Assembly: GCA_903970565.1 (NCBI GenBank)
Contig: CAJCJE010000381.1
Coordinates: 1 to 8,596, forward strand
Length of the DNA stretch: 8,596 nt
Source: Candidatus Melainabacteria bacterium
Lineage (GTDB): Bacteria; Actinomycetota; Actinomycetes; Mycobacteriales; Pseudonocardiaceae
Direction: 5' to 3'
The notes below the pieces were generated by a model. It did not search any database, was not told the DNA's origin, and worked only from the letters and a program-made list of their open reading frames with translations. The translations under genes and the position numbers were made by a program. Positions 1 through 8,008 of the stretch are shown in pieces (within the stretch, counting starts at the first letter, position 1; every line of letters starts with the position of its first letter).

Positions 1-2431
1 TGTACTCGGCCTGGTAGTTCGCCTTGAGGTAGGCGGTCCAGTAACCGATCAGCGCGTAGCAGGCGGCGTGCGACTTGTTGAACGCGTAGCCGGCGAACGG
101 CAGAATGGTGTCCCACAGGGCTTTCACCGCCGGGTCGGTGAAGCCGTTGTCGAGCATCCCCTGCCGGAAACCCTCGAACTCCTTCTCCAGGACCTCGATC
201 TTCTTCTTACCCATCGCCTTACGCAGCACGTCCGCTCGACCCATCGAGTAGCCGGCGACCTTCTGCGCGATGAACATGATCTGTTCCTGGTAGACGATCA
301 GGCCGTAGGTCTCGGACAGGATGTCCTTGAGCGGTTCCTCCAGCTCGGGGTGGATCGGCTTGACGTCCTGCCGCTTGTTCTTGCGGTCGGCGTAGTCGTT
401 GTGCGCGTTCATGCCCATCGGGCCCGGCCGGTACAGCGCGTTGACCGCGACGATGTCCTCGAACCCGGTCGGCTGCATCCGGCGCAGCAGGTCCCGCATG
501 GCGCCACCATCGAGCTGGAACACGCCAAGGGTGTCGCCGCGACCGAGCAGCTCGTAGGTTCCCTTGTTGTCCAGGGTCAGCGCGTCGAGGTCGATGTCCT
601 CGCCTCGGTTGGCCTTGATGTTCTCCAGCGCATCACCCATCACGGTGAGGTTGCGCAGGCCGAGGAAGTCCATCTTCAACAGGCCGATGGCCTCGCAGGA
701 CGGGTAGTCCCAGCCGGTGATGATCGCGCCGTCGTCGCGCTGCCACAGCGGAATGGTCTCCATCAGCGGCTGCGAGGACATGATCACCGCGCAGGCGTGC
801 ACACCGGCGTTGCGGATCAGCCCTTCCAGGCCACGCGCGGTGTCGAAGATCTTGGAGACCTCGGGATCGGTCTCGATGAGAGTCCGCACCTCGGCGGCCT
901 CGTTGTAGCGCTCGTGCTTCGGATCGACGATGCCGGAGAGCGAGATGTCCTTGGCCATCACCGGCGGCGGCAGCGCCTTGGAGATCCGGTCGGCGATGCT
1001 GAAGCCCGGCTGGCCGTGCAGGACGCGGGCGGCGTCCTTGATCGCGGCCTTCGTCTTGATCGTGCCGAACGTGATGACCTGGGCGACCTTGTCCGCGCCG
1101 TACTTGTTGGTCGCGTAGGAGATCATCTCGCCGCGCCGGCGGTCGTCGAAGTCCATGTCGACATCGGGGGCGGAGGGTCGTTCCGGGTTCAGGAACCGCT
1201 CGAACAGCAGGCCGTGCTCGATCGGGTCGATGTTGGTGATGCCCAGCGCGTAGGCGACCAGCGAACCGGCGGCCGAACCACGGCCGGGGCCGACCCGGAT
1301 GCCAACCTCGCGGGCGTGTTGCACCAGGTCGGCGACCACGAGGAAGTAGGCCGGGAAGCCCTTCTGCACGATCACGTTGAGTTCGAACTCGGCGCGCTCG
1401 GTGTAGTGGGGCGCCACGCCGTCGGGGAAGCGGCGGTCCAGTCCGGCGCTGACCTCCTTGACCAGCCAGCTCTGCTGCGACTCGCCCTCGGGCACCGGGA
1501 AGACCGGCATCCGGTCGACGAGCGTGTACACCTCGGTGTAGGGCTCGACCCGCTCGGCGATCAGCAGCGTGTTGTTCGCCGCCTCCGGGACCTCCTTGTC
1601 CCAGTAGACGCGCATCTCCTCGGCCGACTTGAGGTAGTAGCCGTCGCCGTCGAACTTGAACCGGTTCGGGTCGTTGAGCGTCTTGCCCGACTGCACGCAC
1701 AGCAGCGCCGAGTGCGCCGAGGCCTGGTCCTTGGTGACGTAGTGGCTGTCGTTGGTGGCCAGCGGCGGCAGGTCGAGCTTGTTCCTGATCTCCAGCAGCC
1801 CCTCGCGCACCGAGCGCTCGATGGGCAGACCGTGGTCCATCAGCTCCAGGAAGAAGTTGTCCTTGCCGAAGATGTCCCGGTAGTCACTCGCCGCCTGCAA
1901 CGCCTCGGCCGGCTGACCGAGCCGCAGCCTGGTCTGCACCTCGCCGGACGGGCATCCGGTGGTCGCGATGATGCCTTCGGCGTTCTCCGCGATCAGCTCG
2001 CGGTCCATCCTGCCCTTACGGTAATAACCTTCGATGCTGGCCAGCGACGACAGCTTGAACAGGTTTCGCAGGCCGGTGACGTTCGCGGCGAGCATGGTCA
2101 TGTGGTTGTAGGCACCACCACCGGAGACGTCGCCGCCCATGCCCTTGTCGTCGCTGGAGCGCTGGCTCTGCTGGCCCCAGAACACCGGCTTCTTGTTGAA
2201 GCGGCTGGTCGGCGCGATGTAGGCCTCGATGCCGATGATCGGCTTGATGCCGTGCTTCTCCGCCTGGCGGTAGAACTCGTCGGCGCCGTACATGTTGCCG
2301 TGGTCGGTGAGGCCGACGGCCGGCATACCGAGCCGCTGCGCCTCGTCGAACAGCGGGGCCATCTTGGCCGCGCCGTCGAGCATCGAGTACTCGGAGTGCA
2401 CATGCAGATGGACGAAGGAGTCGTCAGACAC
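1..2431 (-). CDS. dnaE: DNA polymerase III alpha subunit, DnaE1 type (C-terminus outside window)
   Basis: Catalytic subunit of the replicative DNA polymerase holoenzyme, synthesising DNA at the fork in the cytoplasm. The gene enters from the right and runs off the left edge; 810 codons are visible of roughly 1,180 usual for the family. The N-terminal PHP domain opens with [13 protein letters not shown] (residues 8-20) and TDHGNMYG (42-49). The palm carries [11 protein letters not shown], with D425 and D427 matching the two catalytic aspartates of E. coli DnaE, and [11 protein letters not shown] supplies the third, D588. The fingers show VYQEQIM and [15 protein letters not shown] (from F784). 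The missing part should hold the rest of the fingers, the HhH/OB fold and the clamp- and tau-binding tail. The GTG start is chosen because the family begins a few residues before the first PHP histidine and a GGGAGG ribosome binding site lies 9 nt upstream. The reading frame is intact throughout. Identity is very secure; the DnaE1 class is inferred from the PHP-containing architecture and actinobacterial setting. Confidence 0.97.
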   Translation of the reverse strand, partial: MSDDSFVHLHVHSEYSMLDGAAKMAPLFDEAQRLGMPAVGLTDHGNMYGADEFYRQAEKHGIKPIIGIEAYIAPTSRFNKKPVFWGQQSQRSSDDKGMGGDVSGGGAYNHMTMLAANVTGLRNLFKLSSLASIEGYYRKGRMDRELIAENAEGIIATTGCPSGEVQTRLRLGQPAEALQAASDYRDIFGKDNFFLELMDHGLPIERSVREGLLEIRNKLDLPPLATNDSHYVTKDQASAHSALLCVQSGKTLNDPNRFKFDGDGYYLKSAEEMRVYWDKEVPEAANNTLLIAERVEPYTEVYTLVDRMPVFPVPEGESQQSWLVKEVSAGLDRRFPDGVAPHYTERAEFELNVIVQKGFPAYFLVVADLVQHAREVGIRVGPGRGSAAGSLVAYALGITNIDPIEHGLLFERFLNPERPSAPDVDMDFDDRRRGEMISYATNKYGADKVAQVITFGTIKTKAAIKDAARVLHGQPGFSIADRISKALPPPVMAKDISLSGIVDPKHERYNEAAEVRTLIETDPEVSKIFDTARGLEGLIRNAGVHACAVIMSSQPLMETIPLWQRDDGAIITGWDYPSCEAIGLLKMDFLGLRNLTVMGDALENIKANRGEDIDLDALTLDNKGTYELLGRGDTLGVFQLDGGAMRDLLRRMQPTGFEDIVAVNALYRPGPMGMNAHNDYADRKNKRQDVKPIHPELEEPLKDILSETYGLIVYQEQIMFIAQKVAGYSMGRADVLRKAMGKKKIEVLEKEFEGFRQGMLDNGFTDPAVKALWDTILPFAGYAFNKSHAACYALIGYWTAYLKANYQAEY

Positions 2432-2440
2432 CGACAGCGA

Positions 2441-2446
2441 CCTCCC
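2441..2446 (-). promoter_or_regulatory. Ribosome binding site of dnaE
   Basis: GGGAGG on the minus strand, 9 nt before the GTG at 2431. No other start codon in this frame has such a site nearby, so it fixes the start of dnaE. Confidence 0.8.
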
Positions 2447-2537
2447 AGGACGTTCACGAGCGGAGGTGCCAACACTAGTCCCGGCCACCGACTCTCCTCG
2501 CACTGGCGCGCCGAGACGGGCACAGGTCACATCGGCG

Positions 2538-2566
2538 GTTGTGGAGGGTTGATCGAGACCTGTCAA
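2538..2566 (-). promoter_or_regulatory. Candidate dnaE promoter
   Basis: A consensus -35 hexamer TTGACA (2566-2561, minus strand) is followed after 17 nt by CACAAC (2543-2538), which matches TATAAT at only 3 of 6 positions. The resulting 5' leader would be about 100 nt. The -35 and spacing are good and the -10 is weak, so this is a housekeeping-sigma candidate only. DnaA-box-like repeats end 5 bp upstream of the -35. Confidence 0.4.
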
Positions 2567-2592
2567 CCCACTGTCCACAGGAGATTGGGTTG
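2564..2592. repeat. Inverted repeat overlapping dnaE -35 and DnaA boxes
   Basis: CAACCCA (2564-2570) and TGGGTTG (2586-2592) form a perfect 7-bp inverted repeat with a 15-bp centre. The centre contains the first DnaA-like box, the left arm overlaps the TTGACA hexamer, and the right arm overlaps the second box. It could be an operator for a dimeric regulator; no regulator is identified. Confidence 0.35.
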
Positions 2593-2598
2593 TCCACA
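2571..2598 (+). promoter_or_regulatory. Two DnaA-box 9-mers upstream of dnaE
   Basis: CTGTCCACA (2571-2579) and TTGTCCACA (2590-2598) lie in the same orientation, 19 bp apart start to start. They belong to a longer exact direct repeat TGTCCACAGG (2572-2581 and 2591-2600). TTGTCCACA is the high-affinity DnaA box known from Streptomyces and other actinobacteria; the first copy differs only at position 1. They sit in non-coding DNA immediately upstream of the presumed dnaE -35. DnaA binding is inferred, not shown. Two boxes are far too few for an origin, so control of dnaE or local DnaA binding is the more reasonable reading. Confidence 0.55.
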
Positions 2599-2791
2599 GG
2601 CTGGTGATCAATCCTTGCCTGACGGAGCAGGGCGGATAGGCTGGTAGCGGGGTCGCCCCCCAGGGCGGGTGGGGGCTGTTATCTGCTGTGGGGCGGGGAA
2701 ATTCGCGACATCGCGGTCTGTCCAGCGGCGGTTGGCACTGGTGGGGTAGCGAGTTGGACGGGCTCGCCCGATGTGGGCGTCGGTGGGACAA

Positions 2792-2831
2792 CCGTGGCCG
2801 GCGCACCCTCGCGCGGATGCGCCGGCCACGG
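2792..2831 (-). terminator. Strong hairpin, probable pruA terminator
   Basis: A perfect 14-bp inverted repeat (2792-2805 and 2818-2831; arms CCGTGGCCGGCGCA and its complement) encloses a 12-nt loop. It begins 17 bp after the pruA stop codon in the direction of transcription. No T-run follows on the minus strand, which is common for hairpin terminators in high-GC actinobacteria. It would also insulate dnaE from pruA read-through. Confidence 0.75.
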
Positions 2832-2848
2832 CGATGGTCAGCTGGTGA

Positions 2849-4477
<1,629 letters not shown>

Positions 4478-4486
4478 GACGCGGTG

Positions 4487-4492
4487 CCTCCT
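4487..4492 (-). promoter_or_regulatory. Ribosome binding site of pruA
   Basis: AGGAGG on the minus strand, 9 nt before the ATG at 4477: a near-ideal Shine-Dalgarno sequence that confirms the start and suggests efficient translation. Confidence 0.85.
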
Positions 4493-4508
4493 GGAAGTCG
4501 TTGGCTGT

Positions 4509-4587
4509 GCTGATCAGCCGTTCAGCCGTGGCTTGTGGCCACCTGACCCCATCCTGACACGAACTCGGGGCCGCTCCCGATCGAGAG
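4509..4587 (-). promoter_or_regulatory. Candidate pruA control region with palindromes and a direct repeat
   Basis: The 188-bp gap upstream of pruA (4478-4665) holds several possible regulator sites. GCTGATCAGC (4509-4518) is a perfect 10-bp palindrome 31 bp from the start codon. GTGGC/GCCAC (4528-4542) is a 5-bp inverted repeat. GTCAGG occurs twice on the minus strand (4547-4542 and 4558-4553), 11 bp or one helical turn apart, and overlaps a weak -10-like CAGGAT (4556-4551). CTCCCGATCGAGAG (4574-4587) is a 14-bp palindrome with one mismatched pair. No -35 is convincing. A substrate-responsive operator is plausible but unproven. Confidence 0.3.
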
Positions 4588-4665
4588 CTGTCCCCGGCCG
4601 AGGAGGCCCTGATCACCCGTTACGTCCGGTGACGGCGAGCTACGCCGGGTACGTGCGCGAGGCGG

Positions 4666-5169
4666 CTACATGAGTTCGAGGAGAAAGGACAGTTCCTGGG
4701 GCGCGTACCAGGCCAGTTCGTGGTCCTCGGCGTCGCCGAGGGTGAACTCGGCGTCCGAGTCGCCCATGTCGGCGGCATCGATGACGGCGGCGGCGCGGCG
4801 CACGGCGTCCTCGGCGGCCTCGTTGTCCACGTGCACGGCGGCGACCTGCTTCATGGTGATCGGGCCGGCGAGCCGGACCACCGCGTAGTCGAGGTCGGGA
4901 CGGAGCGTGACGTCGTCGAGGTCGGCGGCGATGACCGCGCGACGTGGGTGTGCCTCGGGGTCGGCGTCGAGTTCGCCGGCGAGCAGCCGCAGGGAGGCGC
5001 GGGCCGCGTCGAGCATGGCCGCGTACTCCAGTTCCTCGGCGTCACCGGCCGAGTACGACTCGCGCAGGGCCGGGGTGAGCGCGAAAGCGGTGGAGTTCAC
5101 CGCGCTGATCTCTCCGGTCTTGACCAGTGTGTTGAGCATCGACAGCGTGGTCGGTACGTACACCCTCAA
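4666..5169 (-). CDS. DUF6912-like small protein of unknown function
   Basis: A 167-residue acidic, soluble-looking protein without signal peptide or membrane segment. I recognise it by pattern as the actinobacterial DUF6912 type: it opens MRVYVPTTL, then has TAFALTPALRESY (27-39), EELEYAAMLDAARASL (45-60) and an RRAVIAADLDD stretch (77-87), ending WYAPQELSFLLELM. No catalytic residues can be assigned and no function is known to me. The start is read as TTG at 5169, because family members begin MRVYVP and GAAGAGGA lies 7 nt upstream; GTG at 5163 is a less likely alternative. The frame stays open far upstream, but that part is antisense-type noise over the acyltransferase gene. It starts 32 bp after the WS/DGAT stop on the same strand, so the two are probably co-transcribed. 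Confidence 0.8.
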   Translation of the reverse strand: MRVYVPTTLSMLNTLVKTGEISAVNSTAFALTPALRESYSAGDAEELEYAAMLDAARASLRLLAGELDADPEAHPRRAVIAADLDDVTLRPDLDYAVVRLAGPITMKQVAAVHVDNEAAEDAVRRAAAVIDAADMGDSDAEFTLGDAEDHELAWYAPQELSFLLELM

Positions 5170-5176
5170 CGCAACA

Positions 5177-5184
5177 TCCTCTTC
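5177..5184 (-). promoter_or_regulatory. Ribosome binding site deciding the TTG start of the DUF6912-like gene
   Basis: GAAGAGGA on the minus strand, with 7 nt between it and the TTG at 5169. No ATG exists near the conserved N-terminus, so this site supports the rare start codon. Confidence 0.6.
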
Positions 5185-5201
5185 AGCTCGGCTGACGTCG
5201 G

Positions 5202-6608
5202 TCAGAGCGCGACCGTGGCCAGTAGTTCTTCCACCGATTCCTCGACCATCCGACCGAGGTTGTCCACGTCGGGCATGGCGTCCCGGTCCGCGTTGAGTCC
5301 AAAGTAGACCCCACCGTCGTAGGAGGTGACGCCGATCGAGACGGCCTGGTTGCGGGCCAGCGGCACGACGGGGAAGATCTCCAGCATTTTGGCCCCTGCC
5401 GCGTACAGCGCCACCTGCGGGCCGGGCACGTTGGTGACCAGGATGTTGAAGATCCGCTGGGAGAACGAACTGGCCGCGCGGGCGCCCAGGGCGTGCAGGG
5501 TGGGTGGTGCGAATCCGCCGAGCCGGACCAGCGCGTCCGCGGCGACCGACTGACCGGAGTCGGCGTGCGCGCGCATGGCATGGCTGATCTGGTTCAACCG
5601 GACGACCGGGCTCGGTTCGCCGACCGGGAGGTCGATCAGGTTCGCGGTGACCTTGCTGCCGACCATGCCGGCCGGGGTGTTGGTGGTTTCCTCGTCGCGG
5701 ACCGACAGCGGGGCCATCGCGCGCAGGGTGGTGTGCGAGGTGACCACCTCGCCCCTGGAGAGCAGCCAGCTGCGTAAGGCGCCCGCGACGACGGCGAGCA
5801 CCACGTCGTTGACGGAGCCGCCGTGCGTGGTCCGGACCTTTTTGAGGTCGGCGAGCTGGGCCCTGGCCACGGCGAAGCGGCGAGCTCGGGAGACCCGGAC
5901 GTTGAGCGGGCCGTGGTGGGTCGGCCGGACGGCGGTGGTGAGCAGGTCGGTCACGCCGGAGAGCACGCCGAACGCCTTCTGCACGACCGAGGCGACGTCG
6001 TCGGCGGCGGAGCGGACGTTCTCGATGAGTTCGCCGGGCTGGCGGACCACCTCGGACACGGCGTCGGTGACCAGGCGCAATTGACTGGGCTCCGGCTCCG
6101 GCATCCACAGTCGTTGCGGTTCGGCACCCGGATTGGCCGTCACGTCCAGGATGACCTGGCCGATCTCGATCGCGCCGATGCCGTCGACCATCGCGTGGTG
6201 GGTCTTGGTGACCAGCGCGAACCGGTTTCGGGCCAGACCCTCCACCAGGTACAGCTCCCACAGCGGCCGGCTGTGGTCCAGCGGCCGGGACATCAGCCTG
6301 GCGACCAGTTCGTTGAGCTGCTCGTCGGTGCCCGGCCTCGGCAGCGCGGACAGGCGCACGTGGTGGGTGATGTCGAAGTTGCCGTCGTCCGTCCACACCG
6401 GACGAGCGAGGCGGCCGGGCACGGTGGCGACCTTCTGCCGGTAGCGCGGGACCAGCGCCAAGCGGCGTTCGATCAGTTCGACGAGCCGCTCGTAGTCGAA
6501 ACCGGACCGGGGTCGGCGGAACACGGCGACGCCGCCGATGTGCATCGGCGTCGTCGCATCCTCCAGATAGAGCAGCGAGGCGTCCAGGGCCGAGAGGCGG
6601 TTGGCCAT
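5202..6608 (-). CDS. WS/DGAT-family O-acyltransferase (wax ester synthase / diacylglycerol acyltransferase)
   Basis: Transfers an acyl group from acyl-CoA to diacylglycerol or a fatty alcohol, making triacylglycerol or wax ester for storage lipid; the acceptor preferred here cannot be read from sequence. The 468 residues match the family length. The N-terminus MANRLSALDASLLYLE and TPMHIGGVAVF (20-30) are typical. Other motifs are PLWELYLVEG (115-124), the catalytic HHAMVDG (H137-G143, with H138 and D142), GGSVNDVVLAVVAGALR (263-279) with its conserved ND, and NVPGP (393-397). There is no signal peptide; membrane or lipid-body association is known for the family. The ATG is chosen because the conserved N-terminus starts there and further upstream would overlap the divergent methyltransferase. 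No good ribosome binding site precedes it (only CGGA), so a leaderless or short-leader mRNA is possible. It leads the DUF6912-like gene. Confidence 0.92.
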   Translation of the reverse strand: MANRLSALDASLLYLEDATTPMHIGGVAVFRRPRSGFDYERLVELIERRLALVPRYRQKVATVPGRLARPVWTDDGNFDITHHVRLSALPRPGTDEQLNELVARLMSRPLDHSRPLWELYLVEGLARNRFALVTKTHHAMVDGIGAIEIGQVILDVTANPGAEPQRLWMPEPEPSQLRLVTDAVSEVVRQPGELIENVRSAADDVASVVQKAFGVLSGVTDLLTTAVRPTHHGPLNVRVSRARRFAVARAQLADLKKVRTTHGGSVNDVVLAVVAGALRSWLLSRGEVVTSHTTLRAMAPLSVRDEETTNTPAGMVGSKVTANLIDLPVGEPSPVVRLNQISHAMRAHADSGQSVAADALVRLGGFAPPTLHALGARAASSFSQRIFNILVTNVPGPQVALYAAGAKMLEIFPVVPLARNQAVSIGVTSYDGGVYFGLNADRDAMPDVDNLGRMVEESVEELLATVAL

Positions 6609-6642
6609 ACGTCCGATACTGGCACATTCGGGTGCCCGTGCG
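6609..6642. promoter_or_regulatory. 34-bp divergent promoter gap with overlapping -10-like elements
   Basis: Only 34 bp separate the ATG of the acyltransferase (minus) from the ATG of the methyltransferase (plus). GATACT (6615-6620, plus) matches TATAAT at 4 of 6 positions and would start transcription near 6627. The same bases read on the minus strand give CAGTAT (6621-6616), 7 nt before the acyltransferase ATG, the spacing expected for a leaderless transcript. No -35 is evident for either. Both calls are inference from spacing and weak matches. Confidence 0.3.
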
Positions 6643-7437
6643 ATGCTGCTCGGCGTGCACGATGCCCAGTCCTCGCCAGAACAGCCCTCGCCCAAAGACC
6701 GGTTCGTGACCGTCTACGGCCGCAAGCCGGTGCTGGAGGTGCTGGCCGACGACGATCTTCAGGTGGACAAGGTCATCCTGGCCGACACCGCGCGCGGCGC
6801 CGCGGCCGGCGAGATCCTCAGCGCGGCCCGTGACCGTGGTGTTGTCGTGCAGCGGGCCAGCGCGCACCGGGTGAAGGTGCTGGCCGGCAACGGCAAGCAG
6901 GATCAGGGGGTGCTCGCGGATGTGGTGGCACCGAGGATGCGCCTGCTCACCGAGGCCCTGCGCACCCGGCCACCGCGTACCGTGCTGGTGTTGGACGGCA
7001 TCACCACGCCGGCGAACGTGGGCATGATCCTGCGCACCGCGACCGCGGCCGGGATCGGCGGCATCGTGCTGCCCAGGCGAGGCGTGGCCGGCATCGATCC
7101 GCTGGTGATCAAGGCATCGGCCGGGGTCGCGTTCCGGGCCCCGGTACTGCGGGTACCGACGGCGACGGAGGCCGCGACGGCGCTGCGCGGCGCCGGCTAC
7201 CGACTGTTCGGACTCGACGGCACGGCGCGCCGGTCGGTGTTCACCGCGACCGTGCCGGACCGGGCCGCGTTCGTGCTCGGCGGGGAGACCGCCGGGGTCA
7301 GCGACGGGGTGCGCAGCCAGATCCAGGAGTGGCTGGCCATTCCGATGGCCGGCGAGGTCGAGTCGCTGAACGTGGCCAGCGCGGCTGCCGTGCTCTGCTT
7401 CGAACTGCTGCGCCGGCACCAGGCGGCGGCGTCGTGA
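6643..7437 (+). CDS. SpoU/TrmH-family RNA 2'-O-ribose methyltransferase
   Basis: Methylates a ribose 2'-hydroxyl in rRNA or tRNA using S-adenosylmethionine; the target nucleotide cannot be told from sequence. The 264-residue protein has the RlmB-like two-domain layout. An N-terminal L30e-like substrate-binding domain starts at VYGRKPVLEVL (24-34) and ends with DQGVLADV (87-94). The SPOUT knot domain has motif 1 TPANVGMILRTA (N125, R131), motif 2 VLGGETAGVS (E215) and motif 3 IPMAGEVESLNVASAAAV (S241, N243). All three motifs are intact, so it should be active. The ATG start is preferred, but GTG at 6655 is also possible and neither has a clear ribosome binding site; TTG at 6601 would overlap the divergent gene. 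It is convergent with the HAD gene. RlmB (23S rRNA) and TrmH (tRNA) are both possible specificities, so no symbol is given. Confidence 0.92.
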   Translation: MLLGVHDAQSSPEQPSPKDRFVTVYGRKPVLEVLADDDLQVDKVILADTARGAAAGEILSAARDRGVVVQRASAHRVKVLAGNGKQDQGVLADVVAPRMRLLTEALRTRPPRTVLVLDGITTPANVGMILRTATAAGIGGIVLPRRGVAGIDPLVIKASAGVAFRAPVLRVPTATEAATALRGAGYRLFGLDGTARRSVFTATVPDRAAFVLGGETAGVSDGVRSQIQEWLAIPMAGEVESLNVASAAAVLCFELLRRHQAAAS

Positions 7438-7438
7438 C

Positions 7439-7471
7439 CTGACCGGCGCCGATCGGGCGGCCTCTGGTCAG
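7439..7471. terminator. Possible bidirectional terminator between convergent genes
   Basis: CTGACC (7439-7444) pairs with GGTCAG (7466-7471); the 21 nt between them contain further GC-rich self-complementarity around CCGATCGG (7449-7456). It starts 1 bp after the methyltransferase stop and lies beyond the HAD stop on the other strand, the expected place for a shared terminator. The outer stem is only 6 bp and there is no T-run. Confidence 0.4.
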
Positions 7472-7482
7472 TCGAGTGCGGT

Positions 7483-7518
7483 TTCGGGTCAGTCAGGTTC
7501 GGGTCAGTCCGGTTCGGG
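7483..7518. repeat. 15-bp tandem repeat spanning the HAD stop codon
   Basis: TTCGGGTCAGTCAGG (7483-7497) and TTCGGGTCAGTCCGG (7498-7512) are adjacent copies differing at one base, followed by a partial third TTCGGG (7513-7518). On the minus strand each full unit contains a TGA in the HAD reading frame. The array probably arose by slipped replication. Confidence 0.75.
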
Positions 7519-7926
7519 CTCGGTGAGCGGGAAGCCGAAGAGGACGGCCAGTTCGGCGAGGGTGGATTCGACATCGCGGTGGTGGACGCCGACCATGCCG
7601 ACCTCGGCCGCGCCGCGCACGTTGACGGCAAGATCGTCGACGAAGACGCATTCCTCGGGCGAGAGTTGGAGGCGCCGCGCGGCGAGCAGGTAGCTGCGCG
7701 CGTCCGGTTTGCCGAACCCAGCCTCGCCGGAGAGCACGATCGCGTCGAAGATCGTGGCCAGCGGCGTCATGCTCGACGCGAGCCGGTCTGCGTTGGACAG
7801 CAGCCCGGTCTTCAGATCGTGCTTGCGGGCCACGACGATCGCCTCGATCAGGTTCGGACCCTCGACGCCGTCCGGACCGAAGTCGGTCAGCACTCCCCCG
7901 TAGTCGACGATCAGGCCCTTGAACAC
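7504..7926 (-). CDS. Short, apparently capless HAD-superfamily hydrolase
   Basis: Probable phosphatase or other hydrolase of the haloacid dehalogenase superfamily; substrate unknown. The 140-residue protein shows all four HAD motifs: motif I VDYGGVLT with nucleophile D8, motif II LLSNAD with S44, motif III GKPDARSY with K73, and motif IV VFVDDL with D97 and D98. The usual second aspartate of motif I (position +2) is glycine, as in other DxGGVL-type HAD proteins such as the YihX and epoxide-hydrolase N-domain groups. Only about 35 residues separate motifs I and II, so the helical cap of typical 200-220-residue relatives seems absent. The GTG at 7926 is preferred because it lies 7 codons before the nucleophile. 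A GTG at 8016 would add 30 residues unlike any HAD N-terminus. Translation ends ...TEPEPD within a tandem repeat that supplies two extra in-frame stops. Confidence 0.85.
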   Translation of the reverse strand: MFKGLIVDYGGVLTDFGPDGVEGPNLIEAIVVARKHDLKTGLLSNADRLASSMTPLATIFDAIVLSGEAGFGKPDARSYLLAARRLQLSPEECVFVDDLAVNVRGAAEVGMVGVHHRDVESTLAELAVLFGFPLTEPEPD

Positions 7927-7932
7927 GCCCGG

Positions 7933-7938
7933 ACTGTA
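7933..7938 (-). promoter_or_regulatory. -10-like element implying a leaderless HAD transcript
   Basis: TACAGT on the minus strand ends 6 nt before the GTG at 7926, the spacing at which transcription would start on the first base of the codon. No Shine-Dalgarno sequence precedes this GTG, in line with leaderless translation common in actinobacteria. No -35 is visible. Confidence 0.4.
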
Positions 7939-8008
7939 CGTCGTCGACGGGGAGACCGCCCAGCCCAGCCAATACCTGTTCGGGCCGGTGGATCGAGTTG
8001 TTTCGGCG

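Larger units (their letters stand above)
2432..2848. other. Non-coding gap between dnaE and pruA (417 bp)
   Basis: The dnaE-proximal part (about 2432-2600) holds the ribosome binding site, promoter candidate and DnaA boxes. The pruA-proximal part (2792-2831) holds a strong hairpin. Between them, 2601-2790 shows only a small 5-bp hairpin (CGCCC/GGGCG, 2654-2667) and G-rich runs near 2660-2700. A 73-codon open frame on the minus strand (2608-2829) begins inside the hairpin, lacks a recognisable domain and is probably chance. I see no gene here. Confidence 0.6.

Noticed and set aside
2571..2598. Chromosomal origin of replication
   Set aside because: Only two boxes, no AT-rich unwinding region, and neither dnaA nor dnaN nearby; actinobacterial oriC carries many boxes.
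68..2647. 859-codon plus-strand open frame lying antisense to dnaE
   Set aside because: Its composition (rich in R, H, V, D, L, G without motifs) is the usual antisense shadow of a GC-rich gene, and dnaE on the other strand has every catalytic motif.
2608..2829. 73-codon minus-strand frame in the dnaE-pruA gap
   Set aside because: It begins within the pruA terminator hairpin, has no recognisable domain and no convincing ribosome binding site.
4823..4831. TTGTCCACG DnaA-like 9-mer (another at 5260-5268)
   Set aside because: Both are inside coding sequence and simply encode Val-Asp-Asn (GTG GAC AAC) on the minus strand; they are unpaired and not in a promoter.
6601..6642. TTG at 6601 as the methyltransferase start
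   Set aside because: It would overlap the first codons of the divergent acyltransferase, has no ribosome binding site and adds residues not typical of the family.
4666..7419. Single 917-codon minus-strand frame suggesting one large protein
   Set aside because: Most of it is an arginine/proline/glycine-rich out-of-frame reading of the acyltransferase gene and an antisense reading of the methyltransferase. Only the last 167 codons are a real gene with its own ribosome binding site.
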